A stretch of 64,000 bases of DNA, taken from NCBI RefSeq assembly GCF_963678635.1, contig NC_087063.1, positions 77,027,617 through 77,091,616 on the forward strand, written 5' to 3'. Numbering within the stretch: position 1 is the stretch's first letter; every line of letters begins with the position of its first letter. Source of the stretch: Symsagittifera roscoffensis (Eukaryota > Xenacoelomorpha > Acoela > Convolutidae). Positions 46,136 to 57,889 of this stretch are shown piece by piece. The notes under the pieces were generated by a model, which was not told where the DNA came from, made no database searches, and was given only the letters and a program-made list of their open reading frames with translations. Made by a program: the position numbers and the translations under genes.

Positions 46136-47277
46136 ACCATTTTCCGTATGCAAATGCTTTTCTTTCAGCACAGTGAACAATTTTTACATAACAAAATGAG
46201 TAATTGCTACACCTCCAATCAAATTTTTTATCTTTGAATATCAAAACTGATTTCTAGGGCAAACATAGTCAAGCAAATTAATAATTTGTGATTTCTTCTG
46301 GATTTTTCAAGTTCAGTATATTTTTCAAAACCACTGCTCCAATTGAATCCCTGAAGATTCTTTGTAAACCAACAAGATTGGGATGTTGGTTTGAATTTCT
46401 TGGGAGGAAGAAAGGAATATCCTACAGTTCGTGCATCCTTAAAAACTCCTAACTCTTTTACTATATTGTTTTTGATACATTCAATATCCAAAACAACCAG
46501 ACTCATTCTGTTAACTGTTTTCTCTGAAGTTTTTTGTTAAAATGATTTAACAAGCGAACCTTGCATATGCTGAAGAAGCAAATACTTCAACTTATAAACA
46601 GAAAATTATTCCAGTCACGTGCCAAGGAAGTTTGAACTGGGGAGACTAGGTGCAACATAACAATACCCAGTTCCTTTTTTCCTTGTACATTTCACAGATC
46701 CAGCAGAGTCATGTAGAACTGCATGTACTCTAAAGATTTTAGAGTTTGCAAAAAAATAACCCATACAGGACTTTCATATCCAATAAGACCTCCAAAACGA
46801 AATTTTTGGTCCACTTTTTTGAAATTTATATCCGGGTCTAAAAGTATCAATTTTAAACCAATCAAAAATAAGATGAGATTTTTCAGATCCACTAGGACCA
46901 ACTAAGTAAATGAAAAATCTTTCATTGGTAGATATTAAATTATTCATAGCTTTGGGGAAGATAGAATACAACCGACTGTACTTGATAAGATAGCTACCCA
47001 AGTTGTCCTTTCTTCACAAATTGTAAATAAATAAATCGAACGATTGCACATCGTTCGAAACTAAAATAGATCTATTACTTGTATGTCCAAACAAAATCCA
47101 TGATTTTAGTTCAAGTTTTTCTTCATCAAAAAAAATTTCATAAATTTAAAGGCTTTTCACATTGATCAACCATCTTAACTCTAGAAAGAAAAAACTGACA
47201 ATGACATTTAATTAAATTTTAAGAAAGGTAGTACATTAATATTATCATGATTCACAATTTGTTAAAAAAACATCGAG
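46136..47277 (-). repeat. Array unit 9 (S)
   Basis: EXO variant F like unit 6 (KDARTVGYS, 46228-46506), but with the 3' half resembling units 7-8, so it is mosaic. ATPase fragment GPSGSEKSHLIFDWF (46774-47001). Confidence 0.9.
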
Positions 47278-49230
47278 ACCATTTTCCGTATGCAAATGCT
47301 TTTCTTTCAGCACAGTGAACAATTTTTACATAACAAAATGAGTAATTGCTACACCTCCAATCAAATTTTTTATCTTTGAATATCAAAACTGAACTCTAGG
47401 GCAAACATAGTCAAGCAAATTAATAATTTGTGATTTCTTCTGGATTTTTCAAGTTCAGTATATTTTTCAAAACCACTGCTCCAATTGAATCCCTGAAGAT
47501 TCTTTGTAAACCAACAAGATTGGGATGTTGGTTTGAATTTCTTGGGAGGAAGAAAAGAATATCCTACAGTTTGTCCATCCTTATCAACTCCTAACTTTTT
47601 CACCATTTTGTTTTCGATACATTCAATATCCCAAACAACCAGACTTATTCTGTTAACTGTTTTCTCTGAAGTTTTTTGTTAAAATGATTTAACAAGCGAA
47701 CCTTGCATATGCTGAAGAAGCAAATACTTCAACTTATAAACAGAAAATTATTCCAGTCACATGACCAAGAAAGTTTAAGCTGGGGATACTAGGTGCAACA
47801 TAACATTACCAGGTCCTTTTTTCGTAGTAGATTTCACAGATCCAGCAGAGTCATGTAGAACTGCATGTATTCTAAAGATTTTGCAGTTTGCAAAAATTAA
47901 TCCATACAGGACTTTTCGTACCCAATACGACCTCCAAAAGGAAATTTTTGGTCAATTTCTTTCAAATAAGTATCCGGGTCCAAAACAAAACAGGTACAAA
48001 GAAGTAAATTTTTCCTTTTCGTATTTGATTAGAAATCTTGCTTTATATTCTCAAAAATTCTAAAACTTTCATTAAATTTCTGTTCTATCCTTTTCTACAC
48101 TGCATTCATCAATACTGATACAAGATTTGTTGAAGATCTCTACATAATTTAGTAATGAAGGAAGTATATCGAGTAATTTATCTTATTCTTCTCTTTTTAG
48201 TTGTAAAGATTGATTATTTTTTCATTGATTTCCATGTCTACGATATTCTATAAGTTCTATTCTTTTTTGGTATCGGATCTGTATCTTATGTGAAACTTTT
48301 CTTCTGCCATTATGCATAGTCCACTCAAAATGAGATCTTTGTGAGTCTACGTCCAAACTCGGCAAGTTTGGTAAACTTTGTGTTTCTATAAATGTTAGTG
48401 AAATTTTTCGTTGCTTTTTCTTCTGGAACAATATAAAAAAGTCCGAATTTAATGTGAAGTTAAAAGGTTAAACTTCTTGAATAACCGATTTTCCAACTCA
48501 TACTACCAACGCTAATACTAAAGAAAATGATTTAGATGATAAATATTTAAATTACAAGACTGAAAACCTGAAAAACTCATTTTATTGTTCATTACAGTTC
48601 TCAAAAACATAAAGGCTTCCAAAATTTGGGACAATTCTTTGAGTTTGTTCAAAGTATAGTTGACATAGGCCAATTGTTTCCTTGCTTCATTCTTTTTGCA
48701 GTGAAGAGTCCAATCTGAATGTAGTGATGTTTGTTATCATTGTACTTCTTGATCGTGACACAAACATGTCTTCTATTGTAAGTTGCTATGTCATACACTT
48801 TGTTGCATTTGGCAAGCTCCTGATGCATAGTTGACTCCTTGTCAGAAATGATTTCCAAAATAGGGACGAGTTCAAGGTTCTTAACATCGTGAAAAACAGT
48901 ATATCTAATTGCTGATATTGTTTCTTCTTTTTCACTTGCTGACTATTTTTTCACTTGCTGACTATTCCAATAAAGGATCGTGTCCAAGTTTTCAGCATCG
49001 TGAATAACAGTAATCCGTATTGCTGATATCCTTTCTCCTTCTTTATCACCAAGATGAACTTGCTGGGTTTTTTTTCGATATTTCCCGATTGAGTTTTCTT
49101 TAGCAATTGGAAGCAAGGTTTTAAATAAATTTTCCTCTTGTAGGGTTTTTGGGCCCAGCAGATCTCCCAATTCTTGTTTGGTTCTTCGAGAACTCAATGT
49201 AATTGGGACAATTTATTAATAAAACATATG
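47278..49230 (-). repeat. Array unit 10 (L): EXO, U0, shortened U2
   Basis: EXO variant T (MVKKLGVDKDGQTVGYS) as in unit 5. U0 (48222-48431) and U2 (48649-48858, 48943-49197) are almost identical to those of unit 5, differing by a 12-base segment (TATCTTATGTGA region near 48285) and scattered substitutions. Ends with the same L-to-EXO junction near 49210. Confidence 0.9.
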
Positions 49231-50207
49231 ACCATTGTCCGTATTCAAATGCTTTTCTTTCAGCACAGTGAAGAGTTTTTGCATAACAAAATGAGTAATT
49301 GCTACACCTCCGATCATATTTTTTATCTTTGAATATCAAAAACTGAACTTTAGGGCAAACATAGTCATCCAAAATAATAATTTTGACTTCTTCTAGATTT
49401 TTCAAGTTCAGTATATTTTTCAAAACCACTGCTCCAATTGAATCCCTGAAGATTCTTTGTAAACCAACAAGATTGGGATGTTGGTTTGAATTTCTTGGGA
49501 GGAAGAAAAGAATATCCTAGAGTTCTTCCATCCTTATTAATTCCTAACTCTTTCACTATATTGTTTTCGATACATTCAATATCCAAAACAACCAGACTTA
49601 TTCTGTTAACTGTTTTCTCTGAACTTTTTTGTTAAAATGATTAACAAGCGAACCTTGCATATGCTGATGAAGCAAATACTTCAACTTATCAACAGAAAAT
49701 TATTCCAGTCACATGACCAAGAAAGTTTGAACTGGGACGAGATGTCTTCTATTGTAAGTTGCTATGTCATACACTTTGTTGCATTTGGCAAGCTCCTGAT
49801 GCATAGTTGACTCCTTGTCAGAAATGATTTCCAAAATAGGGACGAGTTCAAGGTTCTTAACATCGTGAAAAACAGTATATCTAATTGCTGAGATTGTTTC
49901 TTCTTTTTCACTTGCTGACTATTTTTTCACTTGCTGACTATTCCAATAAAGGATCGTGTCCAAGTTTTCAGCATCGTGAATAACAGTAATCCGTATTGCT
50001 GATATCCTTTCTCCTTCTTTATCACCAAGATGAACTTGCTGGGTTTTTTTTTCGATATTTCCCGATTGAGTTTTCTTTAGCAATTGGAAGCAAGGTTTTA
50101 AATAAATTTTCCTCTTGTAGGGTTTTTGGGCCCAGCAGATCTCCCAATTCTTGTTTGGTTCTTTGAGAACTCAATGTAATTGGGACAATTTATTAATAAA
50201 ACATATG
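49231..50207 (-). repeat. Array unit 11, truncated L
   Basis: EXO variant R (INKDGRTLGYS, 49365-49586). At 49737 TTTGAACTGGGA passes directly into CGAGATGTCTTCTATTG, deleting about 976 bases (all of U0 and part of U2) relative to unit 10. Confidence 0.9.
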
Positions 50208-50639
50208 ACCATTGTCCGTATTCAAATGCTTTTCTTTCAGCACAGTGAAGAGTTTTTGCATAACAAAATGAGTAATTGCTACACCTCCGATCATATTTTT
50301 TATCTTTGAATATCAAAAACTGAATTTTAGGGCAAACATAGTCATCCAAAATAATAATTTTGACTTCTTCTAGATTTTTCAAGTTCAGTGTATTTTTCAA
50401 AACCACTGCTCCAATTGAATCCCTGAAGATTCTTTGTAAACCAACAAGATTGGGATGTTGGTTTGAATTTCCTGGGAGGAAGAAAAGAATATCCTAGAGT
50501 TCTTCCATCCTTATTAACTCCTAACTCTTTCACTATATTGTTTTCGATTCATTCAATATCCAAAACAACCAGACTTATTCTGTTAACTGTTTTCTCTGAA
50601 CTTTTTTGTTAAAATGATTAACAAGCGAACCTTGCATAT

Positions 50640-51400
50640 GCTGATGAAGCAAATACTTCAACTTATCAACAGAAAATTATTCCAGTCACATGACCAAGAA
50701 AGTTTGAACTGGGGATACTAGGTGCAACATAACAATACCAGGTCCTTTTTTCGTAGTAGATTTCACAGATCTAGCAGAGTCATGTAGAACTGCATGTACT
50801 CTAAAGATTTTGGAGTTTGCAAAAACTAATCCATACAGGACTTTTCGTATCCAATACGACCTCCAAAAGGAAATTTTTGGTCAATTTCTTTCAAATAAGT
50901 ATCCGGGTCCAAAACAAAACAGGTACAAAGAAGTAAATTTTTCCTTTTCGTATTTGATGAGAAGTCTTGCTTTATAATCTCAAAAATTCTAAAAAATTCG
51001 TTGAGTTTCTGTTTTATCTTTTTCTACACTGCATTCGTCAATACTGATACAAAATTTGTTGAAGACCTCTACATAATTTAGTAATGAAGGAAGTTTATCG
51101 AGTAATTTATCTTATTCTTCTCTTTTTAGTTGTAAAGATTGATTATTTTTTCATTGATTTCCATGTCTACGATATTCTATAAGTTCTATTCTTTTTTGGT
51201 ATCGGATCTGTATCTTATGTGAAAATTTTCTTCTGCCATTATGCATAGTCCACTCAAATTGAGATATTTGTGAGTCTACGTCCAAACTCGGCAAGTTTGG
51301 TAAAATTTGTGATTCTATAAATGTTAGTGGAATTTTTCGTGACTTTTCTTCTGGAACAATATGAAAAAGTCCCAATTTAAGGTGAAGTTAAAAGGTTAAA
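50640..51400 (-). pseudogene. U0 in unit 12
   Basis: Best 5' frame 51151-51375: GLFHIVPEEKSRKIPLTFIE, LPNLPSLDVDSQISQFEWTM, NGRRKFSHKIQIRYQKRIEL. Past a stop come polar, helix-like stretches (51000-51130), then YLFCFGPGYLFERN and the PGIVMLHL region before EXO. Charged, no transmembrane segment or known motif. No function assigned. Confidence 0.5.
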
Positions 51401-51499
51401 CTCTTGAATAACCGATTTTCCAACTCATACTGCCCAACGCTAATACTAAAGAAAATGACTTAGATGATAAATATTTAAGTTACAAGACTAAAAACATGA

Positions 51500-52390
51500 G
51501 TTCATTACAGTTCTCAAAAACATAAAGTCTTCCAAAATTTGGGACAATTCTTTGAGTTTGTTCAAAGTATAGTTGACATAGGCCAATTGTTACATTGCTT
51601 CATTCTCTTTGCTGTGAAGAGTCGAATCTGAATGTAGCGATGTTTGTTATCATTGTACTTCTTGATCGTGACACAAACATGTCTTCTATTGTAAGTTGCT
51701 ATGTCATACACTTTGTTGCAGTTGACAAGCTCCTGATGCATAGTTGACTCCTTGTCAGAAATTAGTTCCAAAATAGGGACGAGTTCAAGGTTTTTAACAT
51801 CGTGAAAAACAGTATATCTAATTGCTGAGATTGTTTCTTCTTTTTCACTTGCTGACTATTTGCGAGTTGTCCCAACTCATTTTTCTTGAATACAGTTCTC
51901 AACAAACATAAAATCTTCCAAGACTTGGGCGTGTTATTCATTTCGTTCAAAGTATCTTTGAGATAGCCAATTTCCTTCAAGACTTCGTTCTTCTTTGCAG
52001 TGAATAGTCGAATCTGAAGGGAGAAGGGTTTGTTCACACTGTACTTCTTGATTGTGACACCACCCTTCTCTTCTTCTATGTTGCTACGTCATACACCGCA
52101 TGACAGTTTGCAAGTTCCTGCTCCATGGTTGAGACTTTGTCAGAGCAAGATTCCAATAAATGAACGTGTCCAAGTTTTCAGCTTCGTGAATAACAGTAAT
52201 CCGTATTGCTGATATCCTTTCTCCTTCGTTATCACCATGATGAACTTGCTGGGTTTGTTCGATTTTTCCCGATTCAGTTTTCTTTGGCAATTGGAAGCAA
52301 GGTTTTAGGCAAATTTTCCCCTTGAAGGATTTTTGGGCCCAGCAGATCTCCCAATTCTTGTTTGGTTCTTTGAGAATTCAATGTAATTGG
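51500..52390 (-). pseudogene. U2 in unit 12, with two internal repeats
   Basis: The start region reads NSQRTKQELGDLLGPK, in the frame of the same region in other units. Two similar modules follow: module 1 (52290-51860) with GERISAIRITVIHEAENLDT, FIYWNLALTKSQPWSRNLQT, VTIKKYSVNKPFSLQIRLFT; module 2 (51850-51560) with NCNKVYDIATYNRRHVCVTI and RYIQIRLFTAKRMKQCNNWP. Units 5 and 10 have lost module 1. Frameshifts and TGA/TAA stops interrupt it. No recognised family. Confidence 0.5.
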
Positions 52391-52591
52391 GACTAGTGTC
52401 TTTTCTTGAGTACTTTTTTTCAATAGGAGAACAGACTGATCTGGAAGTTAACAATATGAGTCATTCAATTAAACATGAAAGGAAATAGAACTAAAATGGG
52501 AATTTTTGAGTGAAAATTTCAAAAATGGAATTGTGTAGGTGTTATTGTGGAATTGTCCTATATATGAATCCACAATTCTCAGCAAAAGCCA

Positions 52592-53283
52592 TTGTTCCAG
52601 ATGACTGCAGCTATGTGTCAAACTCTTCCCAGCGTTCATTGTCAAAAATCGCTTTTTATTTCCGTTTCCAGTGATTTTTACGAAAAATATATAGTAACCA
52701 ATAACTTTTGGGTCTCTATCAACAATTCTTACTGTTTTGTTGAAAATTTTAGGTTCCGCATACTTCTGATTGGTTCATCTTTCGATCAAATTTTGCAACA
52801 ATTGAATATATTTCATTTCAATTACCAAAACTTTCATTGTCTTTAAACTATGTACAAATACAGCTTTTATTCGAATGTTATTTCACCAACTGGCGAAGTT
52901 TTCAATCTAATTGACCGCGTCTTTCATCTCAATTTGAAATCGAAAGAAGCAGAAAAAATGCCATTGCAAAAATTCAAAGGTCATTATTTAGTTTCTAACC
53001 AGAAACTAGCTTCTACACAAACTATCGGTTCAGCCTCCTGGAAAGAGTTCGTATGGTACAAAACTCGAAATTTGAACATGGTTTGTTAAACATAATTGAC
53101 TGTTTTTTTGTTGGTTGTGGATTTGCAAATAGTGATCATGTCAATTTTTCAATTGAAAAATTAAAAAAAATTTTGATAGTCCGTCTATTTTTTCTCATAT
53201 GTTTACGAACCTGCCAAAATTTGAAAAAAGGAAAAACACTCACAGTTACAAAGAAGTTTGCAACAAGTTTTTCAAACATGTAA
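52592..53283 (+). pseudogene. U3, unknown plus-strand frame, copy in unit 12
   Basis: Frames 52592-52846 and 52850-53089 (YKYSFYSNVISPTGEVFNLI, LNLKSKEAEKMPLQKFKGHY, LASTQTIGSASWKEFVWYKT) are in series, separated by one stop. A third (53053-53283; LLNIIDCFFVGCGFANSDHV) overlaps. In-frame similarity to Polinton B supports coding ancestry. Transcribed opposite to U2 and U4. No function assigned. Confidence 0.5.
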
Positions 53284-53339
53284 GGAAGATTTATTTTTTC
53301 TTTTGATTTTCAAGAAGTTCAAAAAACGTTTCAAGTATC

Positions 53340-53710
53340 TTACGAAATTACAAAAGATGATTCAATTTTTCTGGCAAGGTGCGAAAAGTGTTTCACTTTT
53401 TTTGACAAGATGCGAAAGTTGCTTCAAAATTTTTCGACAATATGCGAAAGTGTCTCAAGTTTTTTGACATGTTGCCAAAATTGTTTCACTTTTTTTGACA
53501 AGATGTGAAAAGTTTTTCACTTTTTTTGACAAGATGTGAAAAATGTTTTAATTTTTTTGACAAGATACGAAAAATGTTTGACTTTTTTAACAGCATGCGA
53601 AAAGTGTTTCACTTTTTTTGACAAAATGCAAAAAAAATTTCAATTTTTTCTACAAAGTACCAAAAGTGTTTGAGTTTTTTTTTGAAAAGATGCAAAATTT
53701 TCAGGTAATT
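53340..53710. repeat. 31-base minisatellite, copy in unit 12
   Basis: Units of the type GACAAGATGTGAAAAGTGTTTCACTTTTTTT. Starts at 53497, 53528, 53559 and 53590 give an exact 31-base period. About 11 to 12 units, with the half-palindrome GTGAAACAC-like core. Confidence 0.9.
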
Positions 53711-53939
53711 TTTGCTTGTGTACAAAATTTTTGGTGTTCTTCTTAATATGTGTGCGAAATCCAATTAGGTTTCTTAACATGAGTTCGGAGCACTAAATTG
53801 ATATCTAATATTTTTAAATTGATTACCCTGAACATCTTATCTACTCTCAAAAATAAAATGAAATTGAAAAATTATTTAATTAGAAAGAACAAAGTAAATA
53901 CCAAACAACAATTATTTACGAAAACATTTAATCAAAAAG

Positions 53940-54340
53940 CAGTCGAGCAGCAAGAGAGTTCTGGGGGTTCTTTATAGAACGAAAGTTGGACGAGTCTCCA
54001 TTGCTGTTGGTTGTTGTGGAGGAGTGTTTTGAAGCGTCATTGTTTCGGAGAAACCCTCATCTTCATCTATTAAGATGGGGTTTTCGGCTGATCCTGCTTC
54101 CTCCCAAGGAAAGAGTAAGTCGTCGACTGGTTGAACCACGATTCTTGAGTAAGGAGTTTCGGGGTAGTTCATTCCCACATGTTCAGACACTTCCTCCATC
54201 ATTTGCATTTTTCTAAGTTGGTTTTCTGTGATGGGTACTTGTGTCATATGATGCTCGTTGAAATTCCTTCGCATCACTTCCACCATGGGCCAGACTTGGA
54301 TTAGGATATCCGTTCGTGCCAGGAAAGCTCCAGACACTGT
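53940..54340 (-). pseudogene. U4, copy in unit 12
   Basis: Frame 53972-54337: MVEVMRRNFNEHHMTQVPIT, KMQMMEEVSEHVGMNYPETP, IVVQPVDDLLFPWEEAGSAE, NPILIDEDEGFSE and a Pro-rich tail. The core ILIDEDE (hydrophobic then acidic) looks like a SUMO-interacting motif. One base missing near 53980 relative to the copy at 61851 replaces the last residues, ending RPTFVL. Confidence 0.55.
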
Positions 54341-55243
54341 TTATCGCACTTGGATTTGTACTAAATCACGTGAAAATTGTACAGAGTACATAAGGTTGCT
54401 GTTTTGTACTGAGAAGATCATTTTGAGTAATAAATTGAGTAACAGAGTAAAACGGTTTTACAGTCAAGTATTACAGTCAAGAGGGAGGTAGTTGACGGAG
54501 GTTAATACGAAATTAAATTATTTAGAGCTGAGAGAGGTTGTTAAGTTGACGGTAGTTAAGTTGAAAAAAATGATTTTTAGTTAGGAGTGAGAGGTAACTT
54601 CAACTCAAATGTGTGGGTAAAAACAATCAGAATTGATTTTCCGTTTTGGATTGAGGTCGTGTCCTATCAGACTTTAGCTTCCTTCTATGGAATTTTTATT
54701 TGAAATTTGTATCCAATCGGAAACAAAGTTCCATTTTAGGTACTTTTTACACATTGTCAGATCAAATTAGAGGAAATTTTTAAGGATTTAAATCTTCCAA
54801 ATACGTCAAAACATACACAAAAGCTATCGCAAAAATAAATGAACAAAATTAATTGCTGTAAAACTAAGAAAAGCTGCCGATATAAGTAACAAAAAAATAA
54901 AAAAAAGTAACATTTCCAAAATGTTTTTTATCAAGTTATTTGATTTTTTTTGTAGGTAATTAATGAGAAATTGCTAATTTTTGAGTAGATAGTCAAGTTG
55001 TTCGATTTTGATATAAATTTCAGAAGATAACTCAAAGTTGATGGATTTTTTGAAGCAAATCTCTGGAAATCTGATTCCAAACCTGATCAAGCTGAATTTT
55101 GAGCTTTGAAAATCCATAAAGACATGAAGGAATAAGGAATTTTGCCGAGGAGTTTTTACATACTTGGGTATCGGGTAGGGGAAAAAAAGTATTTTGGATA
55201 TATCATCGTACGACTTCTCGATTAATTTCAAATTCTCGAGAAA
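54341..55243. other. U4-pPolB intergenic region, copy in unit 12
   Basis: Almost identical to 62220-63145. Ends at the breakpoint where CTCGAGAAAAAAC joins pPolB interior sequence. Confidence 0.7.
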
Positions 55244-56089
55244 AAACTAGATCCTAATATAGTTACTGAAAAATTTTTGAAGAAAAAACTTGATTGTGCA
55301 GCAAAAATCATCATTTCCCTGGGATTTTTGTGTACGGAACCGGCAAAAATTGTTATTTTTACGCTCATGAAAACAACACACTCTTTGATAAACCTATGCT
55401 GATTTGTACTAAAGTAGACTTGACGTCCATACAGATGAAGGTCAATAAGCAAGATATCAATGAAGTTTGTACACAAGAGAGACAAAATACGGAATGGCGA
55501 TTCAAGCTGATCACTAATGTAACCATTTTTGCCGCCTTACTGAAAAAGTTACCCATGGGATGTCCAGATTCAGTGATTCCCGACCCACTTCTGAGGAACC
55601 AGCAGGTTAATTGTTTGATTTCGGATGCGCACACGCAACAACCAAACAATGACAATTTGTGTTTGTTTCGAGCGCTTGCAGTTCGTTTACATGGAACAAC
55701 TAATCTCGAAACATCCAACTTCAAGATCATTATTGATTTTCTGGAGAAATCAGGTTGTGATCCGAAACAGTTTCGTGGAGTTTCGATAGATAATCTACCA
55801 ATAGATGAAGATGTAGTAGAGAAAACTTCTTTAACTACGATATCAACATTGAAGACGGAGATTTCGTAGGAAAATTAGCTCTGAGAAATATCGGTAAATA
55901 CGAGAATGCAGTTAAACTTCTACGGAACAACAACCACATTATTCACCTCAATAACATCGACGGCTTCTTCAAATGCTTCCGATGCCCATCTTGCGATGCA
56001 ATTCCCAATATTTATTAAAATTTCAACAATGCGAAGACCGAATCAAAACTATTTACCCCAAAAAACCTTTGCACTCTACGAGAGATAGA
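55244..56089 (+). pseudogene. POLB: pPolB internal fragment captured in the array
   Basis: Begins inside the N-terminal domain (CAAKIIISLGF) without the zinc-finger start. The frame 55294-55869 reads ENNTLFDKPMLICTKVDLTS, RFKLITNVTIFAALLKKLPM, an intact OTU-like NNDNLCLFRALAVRLHG (about 55645-55695) and CDPKQFRGVSIDNLPIDED. Continues in another frame to about 56000 (NNNHIIHLNNIDGFFKCF, CPSCD) and stops at the junction near 56090. It is the best preserved N-terminal pPolB piece in the window. Confidence 0.85.
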
Positions 56090-56735
56090 TAATAAATATT
56101 TAAATTACAAGACTGAAAACCTGAATAACTCATTTTATTGTTCATTACAGTTCTCAAAAACATAAAGTCTTCCAAAATTTGGGACAATTCTTTGAGTTTG
56201 TTCAAAGTATAGTTGACATAGGCCAATTGTTTCCTTGCTTCATTCTCTTTGCAGTGAAGAGTCGAATCTGAATGTAGCGATGTTTGTTATCATTGTACTT
56301 CTTGATCGTGACACAAACATGTCTTCTATTGTAAGTTGCAAGCTCCTGATGCATAGTTGACTCCTTGTCAGAAATGATTTCCAAAATAGGGACGAGTTCA
56401 AGGTTCTTAACATCGTGAAAAACAGTATATCTAATTGCTGAGATTGTTTCTTCTTTTTCACTTGCTGACTATTTTTTCACTTGCTGACTATTCCAATAAA
56501 GGAACGTGTCCAAGTTTTCAGCATCGTGAATAACAGTAATCCGTATTGCTGATATCCTTTCTCCTTCTTTATCACCAAGATGAACTTGCTGGGTTTTTTC
56601 GATTTTTCCCGATTGAGTTTTCTTTAGCAATTGGAAGCAAGATTTTAAATAAATTTTCCCCTTGTAGGATTTTTGGGCCCAGCAGATCTCCCAATTCTTG
56701 TTTGGTTCTTTGAGAACTCAATGTAATTGGGACAC
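56090..56735 (-). pseudogene. Partial U2 after the pPolB fragment
   Basis: Joined at GAGATAG/ATAATAAATATTTAAATTAC. Frame 56202-56384 (KESTMHQELATYNRRHVCVT) shows a 30-base deletion of the CNKVYDI segment. Module 1 is absent as in units 5 and 10. Ends at the L-to-EXO junction near 56735. Confidence 0.65.
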
Positions 56736-56754
56736 TTTATTAATAAAACATATG

Positions 56755-57889
56755 ACCATTGTCCGTATTCAAATGCTTTTCTTTCAGCACAGTGAAGAGT
56801 TTTTGCATAACAAAATGAGTAATTGCTACACCTCCGATCATATTTTTTATCTTTGAATATCAAAAACTGAACTTTAGGGCAAACATAGTCATCCAAATTA
56901 ATAATTTTGACTTCTTCTAGATTTTTTAAGTTCAGTTTATTTTTCAAAACCACTGCTCCAACTGATTCCATGAAGATTCTTTGTAAGCCAACAAGATCGG
57001 GATGTTGGTTTGAATTTCTTGGGAGGAAGAAAGGAATATCCTACAGTTTGTGCATCCTTAAAAACTCCTAACTCTTTTACAATGTTGTTTTTGATACATT
57101 CAATATACAAAACAACCAGACTCATTCTGTTAACTGTTTTCTCTGAATTTTTTTTGCTAAAATGATTAACAAAAGAACCTTGCATATGCTGATGAAGCAA
57201 ATATTTTAACATAGAAACAGAAAATTATTCCAGTCACGTTACCAAGAAAGTTTGAACTGGGGAGACTAGGTGCAACAAAACAATACCCAGGTCCTTTTTT
57301 CGTTGTAGATTTCACAGATCCAGCAGATTCATGTAGAACTGGATGTACTCTGAAGATTTTGGAGTTTGCAAAAAAAAAAATCCATACAGGACTTTTCATA
57401 TCCAATAAGACCTCCAAAAGGATATTTTTGGTCCACTTTTTTCAAATTTATATCCGGGTCCAAAAGTACCAATTTTTAACCAATCAAAAATAAGATGAGA
57501 TTTTTCAGATCCACTAGGACCAACTAAGGAAATGAAAAATCTTTCATTGGTAGATATTAACTTATTCATAGCTTTGGGGAAGGTAGAATACAACCGACTG
57601 TACTTGATAAGATAGCTACCCAAATTGTCGTTTCTTCACATGTTGTAAATAAATAAATCGAACGATTGCACATCGTTCGAAACTAAAAGAGATCTATTAC
57701 TTGCACGTCCAAACAAAATCCTTGATTTTAGTTCATGTTTTTCTTCATCAAAAAAAACAAAGGCTTAATACATTGATCAACCATCTTAACTCTAAAAAGA
57801 AAAAACTGACAATGACATTTAATTAAATTTTAAGAAAGGTAATACATTAATATTATCAAGATTCACAATTTGTTAATAAAACATCGAGA
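56755..57889 (-). repeat. Array unit 13 (S)
   Basis: EXO variant F (CIKNNIVKELGVFKDAQT, 56937-57212). ATPase fragment GPSGSEKSHLIFDWL (57396-57623), the same Gly-to-Glu Walker A change as units 6-9. Confidence 0.9.

Larger units (their letters stand above)
50208..56754. repeat. Array unit 12, composite: EXO, U0, full U2, U3, minisatellite, U4, pPolB fragment, partial U2
   Basis: EXO variant R (50342-50533). Unlike units 5 and 10, the sequence does not stop at the L junction but continues past GGGACTAGTG at 52391 into the ancestral downstream genes, then jumps near 55244 into the inside of pPolB and near 56090 from pPolB back into U2. Confidence 0.85.

Noticed and set aside
53340-53710. CRISPR-like regular repeat
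   Set aside because: 31-base units abut without unique spacers, there are no cas genes and the genome is eukaryotic; it is a minisatellite.
53986-54216. Plus-strand frames over U4 (also 61895-62140)
   Set aside because: They are antisense shadows of U4, which has matching minus-strand protein similarity in Polinton B.
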